Of a DNA stretch of 64,000 bases, positions 19,795-30,238 are shown one piece after another; the first letter of the stretch is position 1, and every line of letters starts with the position of its first letter. A program made the translations under genes and the position numbers. Under the pieces are notes generated by a model. That model did not search any database and was not told the DNA's origin. It worked only from the letters and a program-made list of their open reading frames with translations. The stretch is from Pollenia angustigena (lineage: Eukaryota; Arthropoda; Insecta; Diptera; Polleniidae), in the NCBI GenBank assembly GCA_930367215.1, contig OV884056.1:318958709-319022708 (forward strand). Direction: 5' to 3'.

Positions 19795-20676
19795 TTAAAA
19801 CCGGTCGAATAATAATGGGTCGTTCTCCCAACTGTTGTTGCTGCTATCGTTTCCGCTGACTTGTTTAACATCCGATGATTGTTTTCTAAATTTACGGCAC
19901 ATTCTTTGAAGGTGACCCTTCTTTGAACATGAACGACATACGACATCCCTGGCTTTGCATTCATTTATGTGGCCGACTTTCCATGGACCTCCACAGTTAA
20001 AACAAAACCTATTAATTGCACCAATTGTTGTAAACTTAGGATTTTCACTTGCTTTAACGGCGTTAATGACTGAGTGTTTTGCATCTAATATGCCGTTATT
20101 TGCATTTGCCGCTTCATATGTTTTACAAATTTCTATGACACGTGATAATTGTTCATCCCAACCGTCCAACAATATCAATTGCAATTTCTTATCATGGACT
20201 CCCACAATGATTCGATCACGTAACATACGATCCTCGTACGATTTTCCACATTCACATTTAAACTCACAGTAGCGTAACTGCGTTCGAAGTTCAGTCTCAA
20301 ATTCCATAAATGTTTGGCGTTCCTTTTGAAATATTACGTTGAACTTATAGGACTCCATGGCAACATTGCGCTGTGATAAACAGTGTTGATCAAATCTTTG
20401 CAATACATCATTTAGTGTACGCTGTACCACCGCATCTCCTGCTGTACATGTACCCAACAACGAATTTTGCGTTCCATCATTTGGAAATAGCGTATTATAA
20501 ATATTAGCACCACCTGTGCCAATCAACCAAATGAAATTTGCAATTTTTGTTATTTCAGATTCTGTCGCCTTTCCACTGGCGATCATATAAACCATAAAAT
20601 TTCGCTTCCAGTCTGGCCAGTCGTTTGCTAGGTTCGAACAATCCAATTCTGGTGGCAGACGGTCGTTCGTTGCCAT
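19795..20676 (-). CDS. gag: Ty3/gypsy Gag-like protein
   Basis: The 293-codon frame is open from an ATG. Residues about 15-180 are a Gag capsid-like region with 'WPDWKRNFMVYMIASG' and 'FNVIFQKERQTFMEFETEL'. The C-terminus has two zinc-knuckle-like motifs: C225/C228/H236/C240, with unusual spacing, and a canonical CX2CX4HX4C at C247/C250/H255/C260. Gag packages element RNA into virus-like particles. A ~160-bp leader separates its start from a probable LTR end at 20839. No protease or pol follows: the downstream side meets the foldback at 18815-19710, so the element is truncated. It belongs to a different family from the gypsy element at 44-53 kb. Confidence 0.85.
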   Translation of the reverse strand: MATNDRLPPELDCSNLANDWPDWKRNFMVYMIASGKATESEITKIANFIWLIGTGGANIYNTLFPNDGTQNSLLGTCTAGDAVVQRTLNDVLQRFDQHCLSQRNVAMESYKFNVIFQKERQTFMEFETELRTQLRYCEFKCECGKSYEDRMLRDRIIVGVHDKKLQLILLDGWDEQLSRVIEICKTYEAANANNGILDAKHSVINAVKASENPKFTTIGAINRFCFNCGGPWKVGHINECKARDVVCRSCSKKGHLQRMCRKFRKQSSDVKQVSGNDSSNNSWENDPLLFDRF

Positions 20677-20838
20677 GTTGAAAAATAATTTCGAAAGTGA
20701 TTTATTTAAGGATGATGCTTTTAAGCAAAATTAAAATTTTTCTCCGATGCTTTGTTAAATGCTGGATTTTTTCCGATTTAGTATTGTCACTGGTATTTTA
20801 ATTTTATTTTTTTCAGCGAAATTTTAACTTCTGACACT

Positions 20839-21124
20839 ATGTAACAAGCTGTGCTTTTACGTTTTATAAATTAAACAACTTGTTAATTAATATTTAACTC
20901 CTTTGTATTTTTATTTAACCACGTTTATTAATACACGTCTTCTTTGACCAATAATAATGGAAGTGAAAAAAAGCTTTTTTTAACATATCATATCAGCTGA
21001 TTACAATGATGCTAACTTAGTGACTAATTAAACAGCTAGAACTATAATAAAAGGACATAATCATTACAGTGACCACTTAATTTTACGAGTTATTTTTAGC
21101 AAGCCCTTTTATTTGGTACCCATA
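20839..21124 (-). repeat. Probable LTR end of the gag-bearing Ty3/gypsy element
   Basis: On the minus strand '...GTTACA' at 20839 is followed by 'TAGTGTCAGAAGT' and then the gag leader, resembling an LTR 3' end plus primer-binding region. The LTR start is unknown because a hAT-like element (21125-23986) interrupts this DNA. There is no second LTR in the window to confirm it. Confidence 0.4.
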
Positions 21125-21414
21125 CAGTGATGTTAACTTTTATTTTTTCATTACCGTACGGCCCTCTAAAAATTACCGTTTTTGAGAAGAAATTACCGTA
21201 CGCAAAGATTTAAACGGATTTCGTATGAAAATCCGTTTCATAAAGCCTTTATTAACCGGTTTTATTTTTTATAAATAAGGCCGTTATTAGTCTTTAAACA
21301 GTTTTACCAAAAATTATTGTATATTAACGAATAAAGCTTCGTTTACCAAAGGCAGAAACATTTTCCAGTGGTGTTCATAATGGAGCAACAATTTTTTATT
21401 CATGTAATTACATT

Positions 21415-22735
21415 AGAGCGGCTCAAGTTGTATGGAAGCAAAATTCGTGCTCGATGTACCCTCCTAAAAATGAACCTTGGACTTTTTTAAGATGACATTT
21501 TAAATATTTCGCCTTCAGCTTTGACCTCTCGTGAGCTGGACCATTTTGTTTCCTTACCAACATATACAATCGTAATCGTAAGAAAGGGGTTTTTAAGGCG
21601 CGTCCAACTGTATATACAATTTGTCCAAGGACGATCATTCATGTCCTTTTTTAAGGATTTTCTGTAAAAAACGGTTTTTGAATTGTTTGTTCGGGGTTGT
21701 TTGTAATAAAAGTGCCAAATTAACATATTTTAATCTTTAGTCGATTTAATTAAATACGTGTCTTAGCTTTTTCTGCAATTCATGCTAGTTCGCGTTTTGA
21801 CAAATCTGCAATGGGGTGGTAACCCTTCGTTTTAAATAGGGCAATATGGGTATCAAATTTTATCTTTTAACAAGTATATCATCTTTGTATGTAAATAATT
21901 TAGATTTTTGCAAATTAGATGCATTTTACACGGTGCTCTGGAATATATAGTTTCTAGATCATGTATGGATGAAAATAGGACTAAAGAAAGAAAAAAAGAA
22001 ATGATTCACGACTTTTTGGCGGCATATTTTTTTGCAAATTAGAAAAAAAAATCAAGTCGTGGATCATTTCTTTTTTCTTTCTTTAATCCTATTTTCATCC
22101 ATACATGATCTAGAAACTAAATCCGCTATCGTATTAGAGTTACTACAAAATTACATTTATATTGTATATTCCAGAGCACCGTGTAAAATGCATCTAATTT
22201 GCAAAAATCTAAATTATTTACATACAAAGATGATATACTTGCCAAAAGATAAAATTTGATACAAATATTGCCCTATTTAAAACGAAGGGTTACCATCCCA
22301 TTGCATTTTTGTTAAAACGCGAACTAGAAAGAATTTCAAAAAAAGCTGAGACACGTTGTTAATTAAATCGACTTAAGATTAAAATATGTTAATTTGGCAC
22401 TTTTATTACAAATAACCACGAACAAAAAATTCAAAAACCGTTTTTTTTTACAGAAAATCCTTAAAAAAAGAACATGAATGGTCGTCCTTGGACAAATTGT
22501 AAATACAGTTTGACGCGCCTTAAAAAAAACCTTTCTTACGATACCCAATGTGTTTATGTTGGTAAGGAAACAGATTCTCAAATTAACAAAACATGCAAAA
22601 ATAGACCCTTTTTCAAAATGATCCAGCTCACGAGAGGTCAAAGCTGGACGCGAAATATTTAAAATGTCTTCTTAAAAAAGTCCAAGGTCCATTTTTAGGA
22701 GGGTACATCGAGCACTTTTTTTGGTGAGTCGCTCT
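21415..22735. mobile_element. Large palindromic (foldback) element nested in element C
   Basis: Both ends begin AGAGCGRCTC, and 'GTGCTCGATGTACC' occurs in both arms. The arms (about 600-690 bp) are near-complements around a centre at about 22030 ('GGCGGCATATTTTTTTGC'). Open frames of 60-90 codons inside are mirrored in both arms and have no domain, so they are not genes. Confidence 0.75.
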
Positions 22736-23107
22736 TATGTACATACTATAATAATTTTTAAATTGTTACAGTCACAAGAAAAATCAATTCATCCGTACTT
22801 AAACCAATGCAAAGCAGTGTCAATAGTACAGTAAGTACGGATTTTCTTAAATCAAGTACAAAATGCTTGATTCAAATACTAACTTTAGCCACATTTAATC
22901 CGAAAGCTATAGTTACTTCCTAACATTGCGGCTTTTTTATATGTTCAAGAATTGTTGATTTTTAAACAGACAAAAAGTTCAAAATAAAGGAGTAATTTAA
23001 TTTTTCTTATTTTGCACTTATCGGTGTTACGAAAACATTTGCAGAAACATAATGTCCTTAATTTTTTGTCATAACATTTATCTATTTTTAAATTGAGAAT
23101 TACCTCT

Positions 23108-23717
23108 AACTTATGGCGATTTCTTTTCTGAGAAAAATATGTTACAGTACATACATGTAACATTTTCTAATGTTACCTAAAATCACTCGAAGTGTTACAT
23201 GTTGTGCAATTTCAATAGAACACAATTAGTGCTTTTATTTACAACTATTACATTTTCATCATTAATGTACTTAATAAGCGATTTTTAAAGCTATTAAAGC
23301 AGTTTCTGCATGCTATTACGGGTTGGAAACAAATATTAACATCACTAATGGCTTATAAAAATTAAAACGATTATAATATAAATAGACTTTTTTTGATTTT
23401 AATTTGTAAATATTTTTATATTTTGTTTTAAAATCAAATTTTAACAAAATTATGAGCGGTATGAATTATGACGAACAAAATAAAACATTTGTTGTACAAA
23501 CAAAGTAGTACGCACCAAAGTTTTAGAACAGGGCAGTTGAACACCTTAAGTTAAAGTAAGGGTAAAACATGCAACATGTTTTGCATGTTTTTCATCAACA
23601 TATTCACAAAAGAACTTGAAAATTTTTCCCACAGTTGTATTTTTTGTACAAACGAACACAAAAATGTAGAACATGTAACATTAATGCAACATTTTTCTCA
23701 GAAAAGAAATCGCCATT
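23108..23717. repeat. Inverted pair around ~550 bp, possible MITE
   Basis: 'GGCGATTTCTTTTCTGAGAA' (about 23114) recurs inverted at about 23695-23715. 'TGTAACATT' words cluster inside both ends. Boundaries not defined. Confidence 0.45.
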
Positions 23718-23718
23718 A

Positions 23719-23850
23719 GCGTCTTCACGTGACAATTTTTTGTCATACCAAACGTCAAAGTCTATATAAAAAAACTCGAAAATTTTTGTCAGCGTTTTTT
23801 TAATATTAAGTTTGACGTTTGGTATGACAAAAATTGTCAGGTGAAGACGC
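23719..23850. mobile_element. 132-bp MITE, ~40-bp TIRs, TA TSD
   Basis: GCGTCTTCAC..GACAATTTTTTGTCATACC and its complement make most of the element a hairpin. TA lies on both sides (23717-23718, 23851-23852). Confidence 0.8.
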
Positions 23851-24224
23851 TATGTAAAGAGTTAAAAGTACATACCAAAATCCAAATTTCTTTAAATTAC
23901 CGTATTTTAAATAAAATTACCTTGCTACCCTTTGCAGTTCAAAATTACCCTAAAAAAGGGTAATAACCGTACGGTTAACATCACTGTACCCATATTGCAG
24001 AAGTGCATTAAAAATAACTAGTCCGCCATCTTGTTTGTGCCGCCATATTGGATTTAGAGTGCCCACCACTGTTGGAATCTGACAATTCTTAAATTGTACC
24101 GTCTCATTGGCAAAATAGTACCAAATTAACATAAATTGTACCAAAATTTCGCTATAAAATAAAAAAGCATACATAGTAATTTATAATTCACTTTATTATT
24201 CAATAAAAACAAAAATAAAACAAG

Positions 24225-24268
24225 TAAAAAGGTATAGTTGGTCAAGTCCAACCATTTGATACCCTACA
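24225..24268 (+). repeat. Dispersed 'GGTCAAGTCCAACC' repeat fragment
   Basis: 'AGTTGGTCAAGTCCAACC' followed by 'TTTGATACCCTAC' is a diverged copy of the sequence at 55305-55342 and 7695. Confidence 0.5.
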
Positions 24269-24410
24269 TTACTTTATATAAAGACAAATTTTCGAGAGTG
24301 TACCTTTTTTGGGACCAAAAAGCACTCATGGACCCGCCAGAACAAAATTATGTAATTGGATATAAGATTCATATAAAAGTTCTTTGTGCCGAATATTATT
24401 TAGATATCTG

Positions 24411-24732
24411 GGGGGCTACTCTCTTTTGCGATGCGAAAGCCATTTTGATGCGAAAGCTAAATGCCAACTTGGTACTCTCTATCATTTTCGCAAAATTTTT
24501 TGAAAGTTAAGCAATACTGGCAATAAAAATTAAAGATTGCCAGTAATGAAATGCTAAAATATATGAAAATATTTGAAATTGGAAAATTTAAATAAAAAAA
24601 TAAATAGTGGTGATTTGCGAAAAGAAAAAAAAAAAATAATAGATGTGAAAACAAATGCGCAAACGCATTAAAGAGTACCAAACGCTAGATTTGCTACCAT
24701 TTTCATTCGCGTCGAAATAGAGAGTAGCCCCC
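24411..24732. mobile_element. MITE, GGGGGCTACTCTCT termini
   Basis: GGGGGCTACTCTCTTTT..GCGATGCGAAAG and reversed GGGGGCTACTCTCTATTTCG bound 322 bp. The left end has one extra G. TSD not evident. Confidence 0.7.
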
Positions 24733-25129
24733 TGCGCTTATTTGGGAATATGGTTAATTATAGGCCTGCCAGCACCGTATTTAAGATGACATAGTAGCTA
24801 TCGTAAAAGATATTGTAGCCAATTGGTATTTCAATTTATAAGGAAGTTATGGCATTTAAAGCTATTTCCGAGACAACTTTCCGTAAAACTCTATCAATAT
24901 TTTTTCATAGAAATTTTTTTTTATTGAATTTGAAAACACTTCGTACGAAATACTGAACAGAGTACCAGACTTATGGAAATGATAAACCTTCGTGGGTTTT
25001 TTCTTAAATTGTACCAAAAAGAGATGAACTGTACCAGTGTACCAATAAAGTTTCGATTGTAACAAATTTGGTACAATTGTACCACAAATCCCATCAGTGG
25101 TGCACACTTTATTTTTCGAGTTGTTCTTA

Positions 25130-25361
25130 GTCTGAGTTCATACGGCTCATGTCTTATTGACAAGATTCTTCCTTTTTCTTCTGTGAATTGGCGTTCAAAT
25201 AATTCGTGTCATGTTGACGACATGTGCTTTTTTGATGTTGAAAACAATAACAAAACGTAAAGACAGGACATGCATCTGTGTACTCGTTTCTTTTCCCCTG
25301 GTCACTCTCACCTATAAAGTAGCAATATTGTCAATAAGACATGAGTCGTGTGAACACAGAC
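25130..25361. mobile_element. Harbinger-like MITE with TTA TSD
   Basis: The ends GTCTGAGTTCATACGGCTCA and (reversed) GTCTGTGTTCACACGACTCA continue into 'TGTCTTATTGACA', giving ~33-bp TIRs. TTA flanks both sides (25127-25129 and 25362-25364), as for Tourist-type MITEs. Length 232 bp. Confidence 0.85.
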
Positions 25362-25394
25362 TTATAGAAACAGGCAATGTTACTTGAGGGTTAC

Positions 25395-25475
25395 ACGATC
25401 AAGTTTTGCGTATCAAGTTTTAATACACTCACACTTTTTTACCAATACACTCATACTTTTAAAAATTGATACGAA
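25395..25475 (+). repeat. Fragment related to the 38931/60428 MITE family
   Basis: 'AATACACTCACACTTTTTTA' followed by 'CCAATACACTCATACTTTT' parallels the left interior of the MITEs at 38931-39496 and 60428-61135. It is bracketed by inverted 'CGTATCAAGTTTT' and 'AAAAATTGATACG'. Confidence 0.5.
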
Positions 25476-25477
25476 CC

Positions 25478-26242
25478 CAGCGGGAATAAGAAGGAGTACC
25501 CCTTCTTTGGATGTACAAGGCCTTCTTTTTTACACAGGTTGTCATTGCGGGGAAGGCCTTCCTCTTTCCTTTCTTTTGCCAGAGCTTCTTAAAGGCATTC
25601 AAATAAATGGCTCTTAGAAGACTTTCCAGAGAATGACAGTCAAAAGGCCTTAGAATAAAGGTTATCTTGAAGGGGGTTTAAGAAAGGTATGTTAAAAGGC
25701 GTTTCAGACCATCCTTGTAAAATTGCCTTTGATTAAGGGTCATATTGAAGGGTTTTTAATAAACAAAATAATAAAATAAATTTAAATAAAAAAAAAATAA
25801 ATATATATTTATTTACAGAATTATAGTAACTATAATTACTATATAAATTAAAATTCGGTATTTAATTTTTATTAAAAAAATATTTTTTTTATTACTATTA
25901 ATCAGACGGATTAATAGTAAGGTTCTTTATTAATTTAAATTCCAAAACTGACTGCAAATACTTTACAATTTTTTCTTATAATGAAACCTACTTTCTTAAA
26001 ATAATTTGCCGTTCCCGCATTTTCCAACCAATTAATTTACTTGTGGTTGCGTGTGCAACTCAGTTGCTGAGTTTGTATTTTCCCATCGAACAGTCGATGA
26101 AATGTTGCGGCTCGTGTGGACTCAAGTTACATGGTTTGAAATTGCTAGTGCTGAAGTGAAGAATAGTAATTAAATCAAAAAATTTTTTAAGCAGGCCTTT
26201 AAAAAGGCCTGAAGTAAGAAGGTCTTCTAAGTTTTCCCGCTA
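25478..26242. mobile_element. TIR element, CAGCGGGAA ends
   Basis: CAGCGGGAA and reversed TAGCGGGAA are followed on both sides by 'AGAAGG' and 'AAGGCC' words over about 40 bp. GAAC occurs beside both ends, but a clear 8-bp TSD was not found. The interior is AT-rich and non-coding. Confidence 0.6.
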
Positions 26243-27363
26243 GGAACTTGCCTTAAAAATTCTCTTTCCAGTGAGTGGTGAATTCAAGGTTAGTGAGCAA
26301 ATTTTTCGTTTGTCTTTATAAATTGTTTTCTTGATGACATCTTGAAAGTAAATTGCTCAAAAATTTAATGCAGCCTACGTCACAGCATTCAATTTATGTA
26401 AATTTTGACAAGCAGTATATTTAAAAGACTATCCAGAACAACTTGGCCGTGTGGCTGCAGGGTTAAGGAAATGGTTTAAAAAGTAAAAGAAACTGCGAAA
26501 TCATTTTATTCGACAATTTACAAAACATTAAGAACCAAATATTGTTTTAATCAAAATCAGCTTCACTCCAGAAAAAATTGTTTCCGGAAAAGCCAATAGC
26601 ATAACACTGTTGTTATTAATGTTATTTACAAACGATAAAGAAAACTACATATAATAATGTCAATTCTCAATTCCGTGTTCAAGCGGATCTTTCAGAAATA
26701 AAGCATTTCAGACCTAAATATATTTAAATTTCTTGGAAAAATATTGCCAATATAAGAAACAAAACTAGTGTTTGCTGACATTTCACATATTGCTTATGGT
26801 ATTTTATAGATACCACATTTCTGAACATCAAATGAACACACATTTTCAAATGCAAAATTATGTAAAAAGGCAAGGAAGAAATCATTTACACGTAGAAACT
26901 GTTTCAAGTTTGATAAAAACTAAAATAGTTATAATATTTCTTATGATCTCTTTAAGTAAATTTTCTTTATATAACACTAAATTAAATGGTTTATTTTTAA
27001 ACATTAAGTTCACCATCAAAAAAACATGTTCACTTTGTGTTCATAATAGAGCAACAATTTCTTTTGCAACCACGCACATTTTGCATTTAGAATCCGTTTG
27101 TAAATTTTAGCCACAACAATATTATGCATTTATTATTATGTTACAATTTTCATTCAAAACTAAATAAAACTATTTTAAACGTCAGAAACAATTTCATACA
27201 AATTGTTGCTGAAGTTAAAGTAGACTTAACTTTAGTTACATTTAAAAAAAAAATTATTTACATTTTTGATCTAAAAATGAAAGGAAAATATATGAACTAC
27301 TTTGGGAAGAAAAAAGATAGAAGAAAAAACGAAATTTTTGCTCTGATTGTGAACAAAGCTTTA
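26243..27363. other. No gene or defined element seen
   Basis: AT-rich sequence with only small open frames (26772-27110, 27124-27393) of poor composition (runs of Lys/Ile/Phe, no domain). Confidence 0.5.
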
Positions 27364-27575
27364 GGCCAGTTTTCACAACTTACCGATAGCTAAATGTAGA
27401 CGTTAAACGGCCTTATAAAAAGTGTTCCATTATTAAAACTTAACTTTAACCTAAAGTGAACGATAGTGTAGATAAGGTTCATCCTACCTGGCTGGTTAAA
27501 ATAAAGTTGTAAAAATGGAACACTTTTTACACGGCCGATAAAATCCTACCTTTAGCTAAGTTGTGAAAACGGGCC
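27364..27575. mobile_element. Harbinger-like MITE with TTA TSD
   Basis: The ends GGCCAGTTTTCACAACTTA and reversed GGCCCGTTTTCACAACTTA bound 212 bp. TTA is duplicated at 27361-27363 and 27576-27578. A remnant left end is at 3905-3929. Confidence 0.85.
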
Positions 27576-27629
27576 TTAATGTTTTAAAATTTTCTTAGAA
27601 CTATGTTCTAAGTATGTAATATATCGTCG

Positions 27630-27955
27630 GTTGATAATTTAAATGTCGTATGTGGATTTTTTTGCGTTTTTGATTTAAGATCGATTCCTTAGGTTTTCCG
27701 ATCTGATCTTTCATTTGGCGTAATCAGTTTTTCGATACCTCATACAGTTTTCGAGATATGGAGTGTTGAGTTTGTCGTATGTGGTATTTGGTGAAGCAAT
27801 TTTCAAAATAAATGTCGTATGTAACTGCCAAACGCCACATACGACAAATTTCCATATAAAACGACCAAAAAATTGATTTATTATTTTATTGGATTTTTCA
27901 TGGTACATACGATATTTAAATAATTTTTGTTTTAAAAATAAGTGTCGTATGTACT
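27630..27955. repeat. Cluster of TGTCGTATGT motifs in both orientations
   Basis: The decamer or a one-mismatch version occurs about six times in 320 bp, four forward and two reversed. It recurs at 41456-41530. It could be the end of an element with palindromic binding sites; boundaries unclear. Confidence 0.55.
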
Positions 27956-27956
27956 A

Positions 27957-28350
27957 AAGCCCTGCACGAATGCATTTGAATGCCGTTTCAAAACATTCGT
28001 TTGTTTTTCAACTACTGATTGTCGATTGCATTTTGCTTACAAATCAAATTCTGTATTGTGAAAAACACATTCAAAACATTCGTTTGTTTTTCAACTACTG
28101 ATTGTCGATTGCATTTTGCTTACGAATCAAATTCTGTATTGTGAAAAACACATAAAGCACGAAGAGAATATAAACACACAAATGCAAATGAATTTAAATT
28201 TGTGTGTTTTAAACGACCAAATACGAAGTGTAAAGAGCACGGAATATACTCCACACAACAACGAAACAAACGAATAACACAAACTACACCAAATCACACG
28301 AATCGCACGAATCAAACGAATAAAACGAATCACACCAAACAACAGTAACA
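27957..28350. repeat. Repeat with 'AAGCCCTGCACGAATGC' end and CGAAT-rich tail
   Basis: It starts AAAGCCCTGCACGAATGCAT; the same terminus appears inverted at 40393-40409. It includes an 82-bp tandem duplication (27989-28070 and 28071-28152) and ends in a short-period run of 'CGAATCGCACGAATCAAACG' type. Confidence 0.6.
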
Positions 28351-29384
28351 AAATAGGTGATATTAATTATCTTATTTTTTTTATTATTAGGTATGACTAG
28401 TAAATTTGTATTGAGCAAAAAAACAAATGAAGATGCAAGATATTTTTATACAATGTTAAAGTTTTAATTTTAAATTATTTTATTCAAAAGTTACAAAAAT
28501 ATATTTTTAAATATTTAATTAAAAGTAAAAAAGAAATGAAAAGCTAAATTCAATTAGATGCAAAATAAAGATAAAAATAATAGGTATAATGAGCAAAATG
28601 GCTGAAAATAAAAATTAATTTGTACAGTTTAAAAATTTTAAAGAATTTTTTTTTTTTGTCATCATAAAGTTTTTTTTCTGGTAAGGTGAAACACTTGTCG
28701 AAGTCCCATCGACGACTGAATTGATGAGCATACATTTTTTTTAAAAAAATGTAGTGCATATTTTCAAATTATTAACATGGAAAACTTGGTTGCATTACTT
28801 GCTGTGTTTTTGTCAAATAGTACTGAGGCAATTAAACGAATGAAATTTAGGTATAATATTGTTTTGGGAGTTGAATTTTTAAGGCAATTATCCGAATCGG
28901 GTAATTAAGCGTATGGCAATTAAACGTGGATTTTTTGTTTAAAAAATGGAAGAAAAAAACGGGGATTTAAAACTCGAGGTAAATAAGCGTGAAAGGCATT
29001 TAAGCGTGGGGTAATTAACCGGGTTATACTGTAGTGCGAAGTTGTTCTGAGGAAATATGAACATCTTTTTTATTTTCAGGAAATTTATACATATGAATTT
29101 TTTGATATAATCGCCCTAGTATAAACGCCTTAACTCGTATATTATATATATTAATGAATTTGTTTTGATAACATCCAAAGATAGTTACATATAATCATTT
29201 TTAAAGTTTGCTTACTGTATTTTTTAAAATTACATCCCTAATATTTATTTAATTTATTGATGAAAAAGAATTTATTTAATATAATTTTCTTCACAGTATT
29301 CATTAAATATGAAATAAAAAGGTTATGTTAACAAATTAAACGTTAAAAATGGATTTTAAAATTTTTTTAAAAATTTATCTTTTT
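28351..29384. repeat. AT-rich stretch with 'GGTAATTAAGCG' motifs, no gene
   Basis: Between about 28835 and 29030 the word GG(C/T)AATTAA(G/A)CG recurs five or more times with variants, resembling one end of a transposon with subterminal repeats. The rest shows nothing recognisable. Confidence 0.4.
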
Positions 29385-29625
29385 GGAAACTAAAATGAAT
29401 CTTTGGCTGAAGGAAATATCGCCCAAAAAAATAACGAAAAATAGCCCAAATGAAGAATCGTCCAAAAGAACATGAAAAATTACCCAAAAAGTTATATATG
29501 AAATTTTGCCCAAAAGAAACGAAAAAGAGCCCAAAATAAAAATGAAAAATGACCCAAAAAGAAAAACGAATTTTTCCCAAAAAAAAAAAAAATTAAAAAT
29601 TACCCAATTTGCAAAACAGTGTTTA
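29385..29625. repeat. Array of 'GAAAAATNNCCCAAAA' motifs
   Basis: About ten spaced copies of a motif whose reverse complement fills 35730-35960, on the other side of the LINE and its tandem repeat. Probably one end of a hAT-like element that encloses 29.4-36.0 kb. Open frames here (Phe/Gly/Ile-rich) are repeat artefacts. Confidence 0.5.
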
Positions 29626-29844
29626 TTATTCATATAAATTTAGTAACTTAAGTAAGATAAAAACATGTTTTATTATGGTCACAACCAACAAAACAATTTT
29701 TAAAGAAACTTATTTTACCATAATGTGGTTGTCGTTGACAATGATTTGGTTAAATTAATCATAATATGGTCAATATTTTTTTAAAAATGATTTTGTTGTT
29801 TTTTCTCTGGGATCATATATTAAACATATAACGAAAACACTTTT

Positions 29845-30036
29845 GGCGCAAGGATTTTCTCCCCTATGATGTAACAAATACCGGCAGCGCTTACTAAAGT
29901 GTCTCGGCATAGCCGGCCTTCGGCCGGGCGCAAGGATTTTCTACTCTATGGTGTAACAAAAACCGGCTTCGCTAACTAAAGCTTCTCTGCACAGACGGCC
30001 TTTGGGCGGTCGCAAGGATTTTTTCCTTTATGGTAT
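29845..30036 (+). repeat. ~83-bp tandem repeat array, left of the LINE
   Basis: About 2.3 units of the same repeat as at 19185-19400 ('CGCAAGGATTTTCT', 'CCGGCTTCGCTAACTAAAGC', 'CGGCCTTCGGCCGGGCGC'). The array is cut within a unit at 'TTCCTTTATGGTAT' by the LINE poly(A) end and resumes at 35279. Confidence 0.9.
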
Positions 30037-30059
30037 TTTTTTTTTTTTTTTTTTTTTTT

Positions 30060-30238
30060 GATGTGTGAGGTAGGGTTAAAAATGCCTTCGCACTTACAGT
30101 GACCGTCGTCAACTGCGTCGAGTGGTGTTTCCACTAAAACAATCCCTCCTCATTTTCTGGTGAAGTGCCTTCCCGGAACTGCTATCCGTATTACTTCGGG
30201 AAGGCCCAGAAACTTCGTCCTCGGAAGGACTACTCTAT
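30060..30238 (-). other. LINE 3' UTR
   Basis: About 180 bp from the ORF2 stop to the poly(A) tract. In many LINEs this is recognised by the element's own RT. No structure was identified by eye. Confidence 0.6.

Larger units (their letters stand above)
21125..23986. mobile_element. hAT-like element C, ATTACCG-rich, perfect 8-bp TSD
   Basis: The termini share CAGTGATGTTAAC and, further in, CCGTACGG. TACCCATA is duplicated exactly at 21117-21124 and 23987-23994. Both ends carry 'ATTACCG' or 'ATTACC' repeats (at least six), typical subterminal motifs. The 2.86-kb interior is largely filled by a palindromic element (21415-22735) and small MITEs. No transposase frame. Confidence 0.9.
24057..25108. 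mobile_element. TIR element with 'GTACCA' repeats near its ends
   Basis: The left end GAGTGCCCACCACTG and reversed right end AGTGTGCACCACTG flank about 1.05 kb. Both sides then carry 'AATTGTACC' and 'TGGTAC' motifs many times. TTA occurs next to both ends but the alignment is off by a base, so the TSD is uncertain. A dispersed-repeat fragment and a MITE are nested inside. Confidence 0.55.

Noticed and set aside
26772..27393. Two adjacent frames of 112 and 89 codons
   Set aside because: AT-driven composition, no motif, no flanking gene signals.
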